Shown here: one piece after another, positions 29,095-37,757 of the stretch | How positions within the stretch are numbered: position 1 is the first letter of the stretch | How the letters are laid out: every line of letters begins with the position of its first letter | Source of the DNA: Pseudomonas sp. MWU16-30317 | GTDB taxonomy: Bacteria; Pseudomonadota; Gammaproteobacteria; Pseudomonadales; Pseudomonadaceae | DNA length: 64,000 nt | Reading direction: 5' to 3' | Assembly: GCF_020515695.1 (NCBI RefSeq) | Contig: NZ_JAIWJA010000003.1 | Location: forward strand, 620,001-684,000 | Made by a program: the position numbers and the translations under genes | The notes under the pieces: generated by a model | Told to the model about the DNA's origin: nothing | What the model saw: the letters and a program-made list of their open reading frames with translations, nothing else | Database searches by the model: none

Positions 29095-32028
29095 ATGAGC
29101 CTGCCTTCGCTGGTTGAAATCCCCGCCATTCTTGTCCCTTTGATCAGCCGTAATCGGCAGTCGTTCAAAGACGCTATCGCCGCCGCGCAATCGCCTGCAG
29201 GCCTTGATAAATGGAGCGTTGAACGCTGGGCAGAGTTCGATCGCGTGTGCGCGGCCAGCGACTTCGTCCTCGAGCAGGCGGTGCGCGAACCGAGCCTGCT
29301 GCTGGAGCTGGTCGACAGCGGCGATCTGGACCGCGGGTTCGCGCCAGGTGAGCTGTGTGCCCAGCTCAGCGCCGCCGTTCGTCAGGCCGACAGTGAAGAT
29401 GCCCTCGGCAAGACCTTGCGCCGCCAACGCAGCCGTCATCAAGTGCGGATCGTCTGGCGCGACCTGACCCGCCAGGCCGACCTGGTGCAGACCTGCCGCG
29501 ACCTGTCGGACCTGGCCGATGCCTGCATCGATCAAGCCTACCAGTGGCTGTACCCGCGCCATTGCCTGCAGTTCGGCACGCCGATGGGCCGGCGCAGCGG
29601 CGACGTGCAGCACATGGTGATCCTTGGCATGGGCAAGCTGGGGGCAGTTGAACTCAACCTGTCGTCGGATATCGACCTGATCTTCGCCTATCCCGAAGGT
29701 GGCGAGACCGAAGGGGTCAAGCGTGCCCTCGACAACCAGGAATTTTTCATTCGCCTCGGTCAGCGGCTGATCAAGGCGCTCGACCCGGTCACCGTCGACG
29801 GCTTCGTGTTCCGCGTCGACATGCGCCTGCGCCCCTATGGTTCCTCGGGTGCGCTGGTGCTCAGCTTCAACGCGTTGGAGCAGTACTACCAGGATCAGGG
29901 CCGTGACTGGGAACGCTACGCCATGATCAAGGCCCGCGTGGTGGCCGGCGATCAAGCAGCGGGCGCACAGTTGCTGGAGATGCTGCGCCCGTTCGTGTAT
30001 CGCCGTTACCTGGACTTTTCCGCCATCGAAGCGCTGCGCACCATGAAGCAGTTGATCCAGCAGGAGGTCCGGCGCAAGGGCATGGCCGAGAACATCAAGC
30101 TCGGCTCAGGTGGCATCCGCGAGGTGGAGTTCATCGCCCAGGCGTTCCAGTTGATCCACGGCGGCCGTGACCTGAGCCTGCAGCAGCGACCATTGCTGCG
30201 TGTGCTGGCGACACTTGAAGGGCAGGGCTACCTGCCGGCCGCGGTGGTTGATGAATTGCGCGATGGGTATCTGTTTTTGCGCTACACCGAGCACGCCATC
30301 CAGGCCATCGCCGACCGCCAGACGCAGATGCTGCCCGAGGGCGATCAGGATCGCGCACGTATCGCCTTCATGCTCGGCTTCGCCGATTGGACCGCCTTTC
30401 ATGAGCGGCTGATGTTCTGGCGCGGTCGTGTGGATTGGCATTTCCGCCAAGTGATCGCCGACCCGGACGAAGAAGAGGACCACACCACGATGGTCGGCGG
30501 CGAGTGGCTGCCGTTATGGGAAGACAGTCAGGACGAAGAAGCCGCCTGTCGGCAGCTCGAAGACGCCGGCTTTCGCGATGCGCCACAGTCCTTGAAACGC
30601 CTCACCGACCTGCGTGGCAGCCCGCAACTGCGCGCCATGCAGCGCCTTGGTCGCGAGCGGCTCGATGCCTTTATTCCACGGTTGCTGGCCCAGGCCACCG
30701 AACATGCGCATCCGGATCTGGTACTCGAACGCGTATTGCCGCTGGTCGAAGCGGTGGCGCGGCGCTCGGCCTACCTGGTGTTGCTGACCGAGAACCCCGA
30801 CGCCTTGCGCCGCTTGCTGACCCTGTGCGCGGCCAGCCCGTGGATCGCCGAACAGATCACCCGCTTCCCGCTGTTGCTCGATGAACTGCTCAATGCAAGC
30901 CGCCTGTTCAACCCGCCCCAGGCGCTGGAGCTGGCGGCCGAACTGCGCGAGCGTCTGACCCGCATCCCCGAGGATGATCTCGAGCAGCAGATGGAAGCGC
31001 TGCGCCATTTCAAACTGGCGCACCGCCTGCGCGTTGCCGCCTCGGAGATCACCGGCAGCCTGCCGTTGATGAAAGTCAGCGATTACCTGACCTGGCTCGC
31101 CGAGGCGATCCTCGAGCAAGTGCTGGCCCTGGCCTGGCGTCAGACCGTGGCCCGGCACGGTGTGCCGATGCGCAACGATGGCAGCCTGTGCGAGCCGGGC
31201 TTCGTGATCATCGGCTACGGCAAGGTGGGCGGCATCGAGCTGGGTCATGGTTCGGACCTCGACCTGGTATTCATCCACGACGGCGATCCGCAGGCCGAAA
31301 CCGACGGTGCCAAGCCTATCGATGGTGCGCAGTTCTTCACCCGCCTGGGCCAGCGCATCATTCACCTGCTGACCGCGCAGACCAACTCCGGCCAGCTCTA
31401 TGAAGTCGATATGCGCCTGCGGCCCTCGGGCGCCGCCGGGTTGCTGGTGAGCTCGCTGGGCGCCTTCTCCCGCTATCAGGAGGGTGAGGCCTGGACCTGG
31501 GAGCATCAGGCGCTGGTCCGGGCGCGGGTGTTGGTGGGCGCGGCGGATGTCGGCGCCGCGTTCGAGCAGGTGCGCGCCCATGTGCTGGGGCGCCGACGCG
31601 ACGAAGCGAGCCTGCGCCAGGAGGTCAGCGAGATGCGCGCGAAGATGCGCGACAATCTGGGAACCCGTGCCACCCAGGCCGGAATGGGCGCCAACGCCTT
31701 CGACGCCAGCGCCTCGTTCGACCTCAAGCAAGACGCCGGAGGTATCGTCGATATCGAATTTATGGTGCAATACGCCGCTTTGGCGTGGTCCAGGGCGCAT
31801 CCTGAGCTGCTGCGCTACACCGACAACATCCGCATTCTGGAAGGGCTGGAAGAGGCCGGGCTAATGCCCCAGGCCGATGCCGTGCTGCTGCGTGAAGCCT
31901 ACAAGGCCTACCGCTCGGTCGCGCACCGCCAGGCCTTGCAGAATCAGACCGGGGTCATTGCCGCAGACCAGTTCGGCACCGAGCGACGCGAGGTGATGCG
32001 TATCTGGGCGCAGCTGGGGCTCGGTTGA
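29095..32028 (+). CDS. glnE: Bifunctional glutamine synthetase adenylyltransferase/deadenylase
   Basis: 977 residues. Two nucleotidyltransferase domains in tandem. The N-terminal one (deadenylase) has LGMGKLGAVELNLSSDIDLIFAY near residue 180. The C-terminal one (adenylyltransferase) has IGYGKVGGIELGHGSDLDLVFIHD near residue 705. Conserved GSGGIREVEFIAQ and DAGGIVDIEFMVQ blocks follow each. Switches glutamine synthetase off and on with nitrogen state. waaF begins only 28 bp after its stop, so the LPS core genes may be read through from glnE. Confidence 0.97.
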   Translation: MSLPSLVEIPAILVPLISRNRQSFKDAIAAAQSPAGLDKWSVERWAEFDRVCAASDFVLEQAVREPSLLLELVDSGDLDRGFAPGELCAQLSAAVRQADSEDALGKTLRRQRSRHQVRIVWRDLTRQADLVQTCRDLSDLADACIDQAYQWLYPRHCLQFGTPMGRRSGDVQHMVILGMGKLGAVELNLSSDIDLIFAYPEGGETEGVKRALDNQEFFIRLGQRLIKALDPVTVDGFVFRVDMRLRPYGSSGALVLSFNALEQYYQDQGRDWERYAMIKARVVAGDQAAGAQLLEMLRPFVYRRYLDFSAIEALRTMKQLIQQEVRRKGMAENIKLGSGGIREVEFIAQAFQLIHGGRDLSLQQRPLLRVLATLEGQGYLPAAVVDELRDGYLFLRYTEHAIQAIADRQTQMLPEGDQDRARIAFMLGFADWTAFHERLMFWRGRVDWHFRQVIADPDEEEDHTTMVGGEWLPLWEDSQDEEAACRQLEDAGFRDAPQSLKRLTDLRGSPQLRAMQRLGRERLDAFIPRLLAQATEHAHPDLVLERVLPLVEAVARRSAYLVLLTENPDALRRLLTLCAASPWIAEQITRFPLLLDELLNASRLFNPPQALELAAELRERLTRIPEDDLEQQMEALRHFKLAHRLRVAASEITGSLPLMKVSDYLTWLAEAILEQVLALAWRQTVARHGVPMRNDGSLCEPGFVIIGYGKVGGIELGHGSDLDLVFIHDGDPQAETDGAKPIDGAQFFTRLGQRIIHLLTAQTNSGQLYEVDMRLRPSGAAGLLVSSLGAFSRYQEGEAWTWEHQALVRARVLVGAADVGAAFEQVRAHVLGRRRDEASLRQEVSEMRAKMRDNLGTRATQAGMGANAFDASASFDLKQDAGGIVDIEFMVQYAALAWSRAHPELLRYTDNIRILEGLEEAGLMPQADAVLLREAYKAYRSVAHRQALQNQTGVIAADQFGTERREVMRIWAQLGLG

Positions 32029-32056
32029 TGCCTGCCCGATCGTTTCTGGAAAGAAC

Positions 32057-33106
32057 ATGAACATTCTGATCATTGGACCCAGCTGGGTTGGCGACATGGT
32101 GATGGCGCAGACACTGTTCCAGTGCCTCAAGCAACGCCATCCGGAGTGCGCCATCGACGTGCTGGCCCCCGAGTGGAGCCGGCCGATCCTCGAGCGCATG
32201 CCCGAGGTCCGGCGTGCCCTGAGCTTCCCGCTCGGCCATGGCGCGCTGGAGCTGGCCACCCGCAGGCGCATCGGCAAGTCGCTCAAGGGCCAGTACGATC
32301 AGGCGATCCTGCTGCCCAATTCGCTCAAGTCCGCGCTGGTGCCGTTTTTCGCCGGTATTCCCAAGCGCACCGGCTGGCGTGGCGAGTTTCGCTACGGCCT
32401 GCTCAATGATGTGCGCACCCTGGACAAGGCCCGCTATCCGTTGATGATCGAGCGCTTCATGGCCCTGGCTTACGCGCCGGGCGCGCAGTTGGCGCAACCT
32501 TATCCACAGCCGCGCTTGCAGATCGATGCCGATAGCCGCGCCGCAGCGCTCGCCAAGTTCGGCCTGGTGCTCGACCGCCCGGTGCTGGTGCTGTGCCCCG
32601 GTGCCGAGTTCGGCGAGGCCAAGCGCTGGCCCTCCGAGCACTATGCCCAAGTCGCCGAGAACCGTATCCGTGAAGGCTGGCAGGTGTGGCTGTTCGGTTC
32701 GAAGAAGGATCACCCGGTCGGTGAGGCGATCCGCGAGCGGCTGATTCCGGGGCTGCGAGAAGAGTCGGTGAACCTCAGTGGCGAGACTTCGCTGGCCGAG
32801 GCGATCGACCTGATGTCGTGCGCCGAGGCGGTGGTGTCCAACGACTCTGGCCTGATGCACGTCGCCGCAGCGCTCAACCGCCCGCTGGTCGCCGTGTATG
32901 GCTCGACCTCGCCGGGGTTCACGCCGCCGCTGGCCGATCAGGTCGAAGTGGTGCGCCTGGGGCTCGATTGCAGCCCGTGCTTCGATCGCACCTGCCGATT
33001 TGGCCACTACAATTGCCTGCGACTGCTGGAGCCGCAGCGCGTGGTCTCAGCCCTGGAAACCCTGCAAGGCCCGGAACGGGTCGATGCGCTGGTCGAGGTC
33101 GACTGA
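32057..33106 (+). CDS. waaF: ADP-heptose:LPS heptosyltransferase II
   Basis: 349 residues, GT9 family. Begins MNILIIGPSWVGDMVMAQ (invariant GxxWxGD), with CPGAEFGEAKRWPSEHYAQ and the C-terminal donor site SNDSGLMHVAAALNRPLVAVYGSTSPGFTPP. Adds the second heptose to the LPS inner core at the cytoplasmic face. Followed by waaC after a single base, so the pair is translationally linked. Confidence 0.96.
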   Translation: MNILIIGPSWVGDMVMAQTLFQCLKQRHPECAIDVLAPEWSRPILERMPEVRRALSFPLGHGALELATRRRIGKSLKGQYDQAILLPNSLKSALVPFFAGIPKRTGWRGEFRYGLLNDVRTLDKARYPLMIERFMALAYAPGAQLAQPYPQPRLQIDADSRAAALAKFGLVLDRPVLVLCPGAEFGEAKRWPSEHYAQVAENRIREGWQVWLFGSKKDHPVGEAIRERLIPGLREESVNLSGETSLAEAIDLMSCAEAVVSNDSGLMHVAAALNRPLVAVYGSTSPGFTPPLADQVEVVRLGLDCSPCFDRTCRFGHYNCLRLLEPQRVVSALETLQGPERVDALVEVD

Positions 33107-33107
33107 A

Positions 33108-34169
33108 GTGCGGGTACTGCTGATCAAGACGTCATCGCTGGGCGATGTCATTCATACCCTGCCGGCCCTGACCGATGCCGCACGGGCCATCCCCGGCATT
33201 CGCTTCGACTGGGTGGTGGAAGAAGGCTTCGTCGAGTTGCCGAGCTGGCACCCTGCGGTGGATAAAGTCATCCCGGTGGCCATCCGCCGCTGGCGCAAGA
33301 ACCTGTGGCAGACCCACAAGTCCGGCGAGTGGAAGCTGTTCAAGCAGCGTGTTCGCGAGCGCCATTACGATCTGGTGATCGACGCCCAGGGCCTGCTCAA
33401 AAGCGCCTGGCTGACGCGCTACGTGAAGGCCCCAGTGGCCGGCCTTGACCCAAAATCGGTACGCGAACCAATAGCCAGCCGCTTCTATGATCGGCGCCTG
33501 GCGGTAAGCCGCAATCAGCACGCGGTCGAGCGTTTGCGCCAGTTGTTCGCTCTGGCGCTGGGCTACGACCTGCCCGCCAGCCTTGGCGACTACGGTCTCG
33601 ATCATTCGCAATTGTTCACCGGGCCTGCACTGCGGCCGTTCGTGATGTTCCTGCATGGCACCACCTGGGACACCAAGTTCTGGCCCGAGGCCTACTGGCG
33701 CGAACTGGCCGAACGCCTGGGCCTGGCGGGTATCGATGTGCGCCTGCCGTGGGGCAACCAGGCCGAGCAGGCGCGCGCCTATCGCATCGCCACGGGCTTG
33801 AATAACGTCCATGTACTGCCCAAATTGAACCTGGCGGGGGTGGCCAAGGTGCTGGCCTCGGCCAAGGCCTGCGTGGCGGTCGATACCGGTCTCGGGCACT
33901 TGGCGGCGGCGCTGGATGTGCCCACGCTGTCGTTGTTCGGCCCTACCAATCCGGGGTTGACCGGTGCCTACGGCAAGGGCCAGGTGCACTTGGCGAGCGA
34001 CTTCGCCTGCGCGCCCTGCCTGCAGAAAAAATGCACGTATCAACCGACGCCAGACGACCTGGTGAAATTCAATATCAAGCGCGAGTGGCCTTTATGCTTC
34101 ACGCGCGTCAATCCCGAGCGTGTGGCAGGCCGACTGAGCGCGTTGTTACTGGCTGAGGATCTTCGTTGA
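33108..34169 (+). CDS. waaC: LPS heptosyltransferase I
   Basis: 353 residues from GTG 33108 (MRVLLIKTSSLGDVIHTLPAL), preceded by GAGG. GT9 family; LIKTSSLGDVIH is the WaaC hallmark. Conserved LHGTTWDTKFWPEAYWRELAE and VDTGLGHLAAALDVPTLSLFGPTNPGLTG form the ADP-heptose site. Attaches the first heptose to Kdo. Its stop overlaps the next ATG by one base (TGATG). Confidence 0.96.
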   Translation: MRVLLIKTSSLGDVIHTLPALTDAARAIPGIRFDWVVEEGFVELPSWHPAVDKVIPVAIRRWRKNLWQTHKSGEWKLFKQRVRERHYDLVIDAQGLLKSAWLTRYVKAPVAGLDPKSVREPIASRFYDRRLAVSRNQHAVERLRQLFALALGYDLPASLGDYGLDHSQLFTGPALRPFVMFLHGTTWDTKFWPEAYWRELAERLGLAGIDVRLPWGNQAEQARAYRIATGLNNVHVLPKLNLAGVAKVLASAKACVAVDTGLGHLAAALDVPTLSLFGPTNPGLTGAYGKGQVHLASDFACAPCLQKKCTYQPTPDDLVKFNIKREWPLCFTRVNPERVAGRLSALLLAEDLR

Positions 34170-35290
34170 TGCAACTGGCATTCGTGCTCTACAAATACTT
34201 TCCATTTGGCGGCTTGCAGCGTGATTTCATGCGCATCGCCCTGGAATGCCAGCAGCGTGGGCATCAGATTCGCGTGTACACCTTGATCTGGGAGGGCGAC
34301 GTGCCCCCCGGTTTCGAAGTGCTGGTTGCGCCGGTCAAGGCCCTCTTCAATCATCGGCGCAACGAAAAGCTGCTGGCGTGGATGCAGGCCGACCTGGCCA
34401 AGCGCCCGGTCGATCGAGTGATCGGCTTCAACAAGATGCCCGGCCTCGACGTTTACTACGCCGCCGACGGCTGCTTCGAGGACAAGGCGCAGACCCTGCG
34501 CAATGGCCTCTATCGCCGTTGGGGTCGGTATCGCCACTTTGCCGAATACGAGCGGGCGGTGTTTGCCCCCGAAGCGAAAACCGACGTGTTGATGATTTCC
34601 GAGGTGCAGCAGCCGCTGTTTATCAAGCATTACCACACGCCGTTGCAGCGCTTCCATCTGCTGCCGCCAGGCATTGCGCTGGATCGCCGCGCGCCGGCCA
34701 ATGCGGCCGAGATTCGCGCCGAGTTTCGTGGCGAGTTCATGCTCGAAGACGATGAACTGCTGATCGTGCAGATCGGTTCGGGGTTCAAGACCAAGGGTGT
34801 CGATCGCAGCCTCAAGGCGTTGGCGGGGTTGCCGTCGGCGCTGCGCAAGCGCGTACGCATGTTGGTCATCGGCCAGGATGACCCCAAGGTGTTCCAACTG
34901 CAAAGCGTAGCGCTGGGCCTTGGTGATCGGGTGCAGTTCCTCAAGGGCCGCAGTGATATTCCGCGTTTCCTGCTGGGGGCCGACCTGTTGATTCATCCGG
35001 CCTATAACGAGAACACCGGCACGGTGCTGCTCGAAGCCCAAGTGGCTGGTTTGCCGGTGCTGGTGTCCGCCGTGTGCGGCTATGCCCATTACATTGCCGA
35101 GGCCGACAGTGGCCTGGTGCTCGACGAGCCGTTCGAGCAGGTGCAGCTCAATCGTTATCTCGAGACCATGCTCAGTGACGACGAGGCGCGTGCGACCTGG
35201 TCGCGCAATGGCCTGGCGTTCGCCGACACGGCCGACCTCTACAGCATGCCGCAGCACGCGGCCGATGTGATTCTGGCGGAGCGCCCATGA
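34169..35290 (+). CDS. waaG: LPS core glycosyltransferase WaaG family (GT4)
   Basis: 373 residues starting MQLAFVLYKYFPFGGLQRDF. GT-B fold, GT4 family: KYFPFGGLQRD in the acceptor domain and HPAYNENTGTVLLEAQVAGLPVL (the EX7E donor motif) in the C-terminal half. In Pseudomonas WaaG adds a galactosamine to heptose II rather than the glucose used in enterics; that assignment is from the genus, not from this sequence. ATG 34169 was chosen over a TTG directly before it. Overlaps waaP by 4 bp. Confidence 0.94.
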   Translation: MQLAFVLYKYFPFGGLQRDFMRIALECQQRGHQIRVYTLIWEGDVPPGFEVLVAPVKALFNHRRNEKLLAWMQADLAKRPVDRVIGFNKMPGLDVYYAADGCFEDKAQTLRNGLYRRWGRYRHFAEYERAVFAPEAKTDVLMISEVQQPLFIKHYHTPLQRFHLLPPGIALDRRAPANAAEIRAEFRGEFMLEDDELLIVQIGSGFKTKGVDRSLKALAGLPSALRKRVRMLVIGQDDPKVFQLQSVALGLGDRVQFLKGRSDIPRFLLGADLLIHPAYNENTGTVLLEAQVAGLPVLVSAVCGYAHYIAEADSGLVLDEPFEQVQLNRYLETMLSDDEARATWSRNGLAFADTADLYSMPQHAADVILAERP

Positions 35291-36093
35291 AGCTGAAACT
35301 GGCCGAGCCGTTCCAGCGCCTGTGGGCCGGGCGCGATCCCTTTGTTGAAGTCGAGGGCTTACAGGGGGTGGTCTACCGCGAACTCGAGGCGCGACGCACC
35401 TTGCGCACCGAGGTGGCAGGGCGCGGCTATTTCGTCAAGATCCATCGCGGCATCGGCTGGGGCGAGATCTTCAAGAATCTGCTGACCGCCAAACTGCCCG
35501 TGTTGGGCGCCGGCCAGGAGTGGCAGGCCATCCAGCGCCTGCAAGAGGTCGGGGTGCCGACCATGACCGCCGTGGCCTACGGCGAGCGCGGCAGCAATCC
35601 GGCCGATCAGCATTCGTTCATCGTCACCGAAGAGCTGGCGCCGACCGTCAGTCTTGAGGACTACAGCCTCGACTGGGAGAAAAACCCGCCAGCCCCGGCC
35701 CTCAAACATGCACTGATCGCCGAGGTGGCGCGCATGACCGGCATGATGCACCGCGCCGGGGTCAATCATCGCGACTGCTATATCTGTCATTTTTTGCTGC
35801 ACACCGACACCGAAGTCACCCCTGAGCATTTCAAGCTTTCGGTGATCGACCTGCACCGTGCCCAGACCCGCTCGCGCATCAGCCGCCGCTGGCGCGACAA
35901 GGACTTGGCCGCGCTGTATTTTTCGGCATTGGGCATCGGCCTGACGCAGCGCGACAAGCTGCGTTTTCTGCAAGGCTATTTCCAGCAGCCACTGCGCCAG
36001 ATCCTGCGCGACGAGGCGTCGTTGCTGGGCTGGCTGGACGGCAAGGCGAACAAGCTGCTCGATCGAAAGCAGCGTTATGGTGATGCCCTTTGA
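35287..36093 (+). CDS. waaP: LPS core heptose(I) kinase
   Basis: 268 residues, protein-kinase fold. RGYFVKIHRGIGWGEIFKNLL supplies the ATP-binding lysine, AGVNHRDCYICHFLLH is the catalytic HRD loop and LSVIDLHRAQTRSRIS the DLH equivalent of DFG. Phosphorylates heptose I of the inner core; in P. aeruginosa inner-core phosphorylation is needed for normal outer-membrane integrity. Start fixed by ATGA overlap with waaG. The two further kinase genes that normally follow in Pseudomonas are not present here. Confidence 0.95.
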   Translation: MKLKLAEPFQRLWAGRDPFVEVEGLQGVVYRELEARRTLRTEVAGRGYFVKIHRGIGWGEIFKNLLTAKLPVLGAGQEWQAIQRLQEVGVPTMTAVAYGERGSNPADQHSFIVTEELAPTVSLEDYSLDWEKNPPAPALKHALIAEVARMTGMMHRAGVNHRDCYICHFLLHTDTEVTPEHFKLSVIDLHRAQTRSRISRRWRDKDLAALYFSALGIGLTQRDKLRFLQGYFQQPLRQILRDEASLLGWLDGKANKLLDRKQRYGDAL

Positions 36094-36156
36094 CCGTGTC
36101 GATGTCCCCGCTTCATGGGCGCCTGATGCCCACAGTCCTTGCCGGGAGGCATGCTG

Positions 36157-37593
36157 ATGCGTTTGTCTGAACTCAAATCGCTGGGCCGTACGCCAGCGCT
36201 GCCGATCGATATCCAGCTGGCCGATGCCGCAGGCGCCGGGACCTTGCAATTGCTCAGCCTGCTGCGTGTGCTGCCAGGGCAACGTTACGTAGGCGCCGCC
36301 GTGTGGCGCGGGCGCCCGGTGCTGGCCAAATTGCTGGTGGGTAGCCGCGCGGCGCGGCATTTCCAGCGCGAGGTCGCTGGCGTCAAGGTGCTGGCCGCCC
36401 AAGGCCTGCCGACCCCGACGCTGCTTGCCGAGGGCTTGCAGGAAGGCGAGGGCGGCTGGTTGCTGTTCGAGTTTTTACCGCAGGCGCAGAGCCTGGCGCA
36501 GGCCTGGGCCGAGGTCGAAGCGCTGCCGATGCTGGCCGATGAGCAACAAGCGGTGCTGGCCGAGGCATTGACCGCGGTGGCGCAGATGCATGCCAAGGGC
36601 CTGTGGCAGGAGGACCTGCACCTCGACAACCTGCTGCGCGCCAACGGGCAGCTGTATTTGATCGACGGCGCCGGCATTCAAGTCGAGCAGGCCGGGCAGC
36701 CGTTGTCGCGCCCCAAAGTGCTGGAAAATCTGGGGGTGTTGTTCGCCCAGCTGCCCAAGACGCTGGAACCTTTTATCGAAGAATTGCTGGTGCACTATCT
36801 GCTGGCCAACGGCGAGCACGGCTTGCCGCTGGAGGCGCTGCTCAAGCAGATCGACAAGGTCCGCCAGTGGCGCCTGCGCGACTTCATTGCCAAGGTCGGC
36901 CGTGAATGCAGTCTCTTCTCTGTGCATCGAGGTGCTTTCGCATTGCAGGCTGTTCGACGCCGCGAGGTGGCGGCGATGCAGCCGGTGCTGGAGCAGGCCG
37001 ATGCCTTGCTCGATCAGGGCCTGCTGTACAAGACCGGCGGCGCGGCCACCGTGGGCAAGGTGGACGTCGGTGGGCGGCTGCTGGTGATCAAGCGTTACAA
37101 CATCAAGGGTGTGGGGCACTGGTTCAAGCGTTTCTGGCGTCCGAGCCGGGCCTGGCATTCGTGGGTCGAGGGCAATCGCCTGGCGTTCCTCGGGATTGCT
37201 ACCCCTACGCCACTGGCCGTGCTGGAGCATCGATTCCTGTGGTTGCGCCGGCGCGCCTATCTGGTGACCGAATACTGTGCCGGGACCGATGCCATCCGCC
37301 ATCTCGAGCCATACCGCGACAGCGGCGAGATTCCCGAGGCCGAGCTGTCGGGGTTGCAGCAGTTGTTCAGTGATTTGATTCGCCAGCGCATCAGCCATGG
37401 TGACATGAAGGGCTACAACCTGTTCTGGCAGGATGGGCGCTGGGCGTTGATCGATCTCGATGCGGTTTGTCAGCACGGCAGTGCGGGGAGTTTCGCCCCG
37501 GCGTTCGAGCGGGATCGGGCGCGGTTTTTGCGTAATTGGCCACAAGGATCGGCACTGCATTGCGTGCTCGACGAGCAGTTACCGCGGATGTGA
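36157..37593 (+). CDS. Double kinase-fold protein of the LPS core operon (PA5006-like)
   Basis: 478 residues from ATG 36157, which has GGGAGG 7 nt upstream; the ATG at 36151 is too close to that site. Two kinase-like halves are visible. The N-terminal one has a Lys-containing strand (GRPVLAKLLVGSRAARHFQRE), a catalytic loop EDLHLDNLLRANGQ and LIDGAGIQV. The C-terminal one has GGRLLVIKRYNIKGVGHWFKRF, the loop ISHGDMKGYNLFWQDG and LIDLDAV. Probably an additional LPS core sugar kinase or kinase-like assembly factor, by context. The N-terminal half has HLDN in place of HRD, so it may be structural. Confidence 0.8.
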   Translation: MRLSELKSLGRTPALPIDIQLADAAGAGTLQLLSLLRVLPGQRYVGAAVWRGRPVLAKLLVGSRAARHFQREVAGVKVLAAQGLPTPTLLAEGLQEGEGGWLLFEFLPQAQSLAQAWAEVEALPMLADEQQAVLAEALTAVAQMHAKGLWQEDLHLDNLLRANGQLYLIDGAGIQVEQAGQPLSRPKVLENLGVLFAQLPKTLEPFIEELLVHYLLANGEHGLPLEALLKQIDKVRQWRLRDFIAKVGRECSLFSVHRGAFALQAVRRREVAAMQPVLEQADALLDQGLLYKTGGAATVGKVDVGGRLLVIKRYNIKGVGHWFKRFWRPSRAWHSWVEGNRLAFLGIATPTPLAVLEHRFLWLRRRAYLVTEYCAGTDAIRHLEPYRDSGEIPEAELSGLQQLFSDLIRQRISHGDMKGYNLFWQDGRWALIDLDAVCQHGSAGSFAPAFERDRARFLRNWPQGSALHCVLDEQLPRM

Positions 37594-37606
37594 CACCACC
37601 CTCCAC

Positions 37607-37634
37607 CTGTAGCAAGGGGGGCTTGCCCCCGCAG
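37607..37634. repeat. Single REP-like element after the LPS core operon
   Basis: CTGTAGCAAGGGGGGCTTGC-type unit, related to the REP core (CTGTGGGAGCAAGGCTTGCC) but diverged and unpaired. It lies 14 bp past the stop of the kinase-like gene, between convergent genes. Confidence 0.6.
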
Positions 37635-37757
37635 ATAACGCAGGAAACGTCGAGGGTTGCCCCGAGGGCTTACACTGAAACACTTTATCCGCAGCACTTA
37701 GGGCCCGCTAATCAGCAAGAATGCAGACCTCTTTAGCGCCTCGCAAATCTGGACCGA

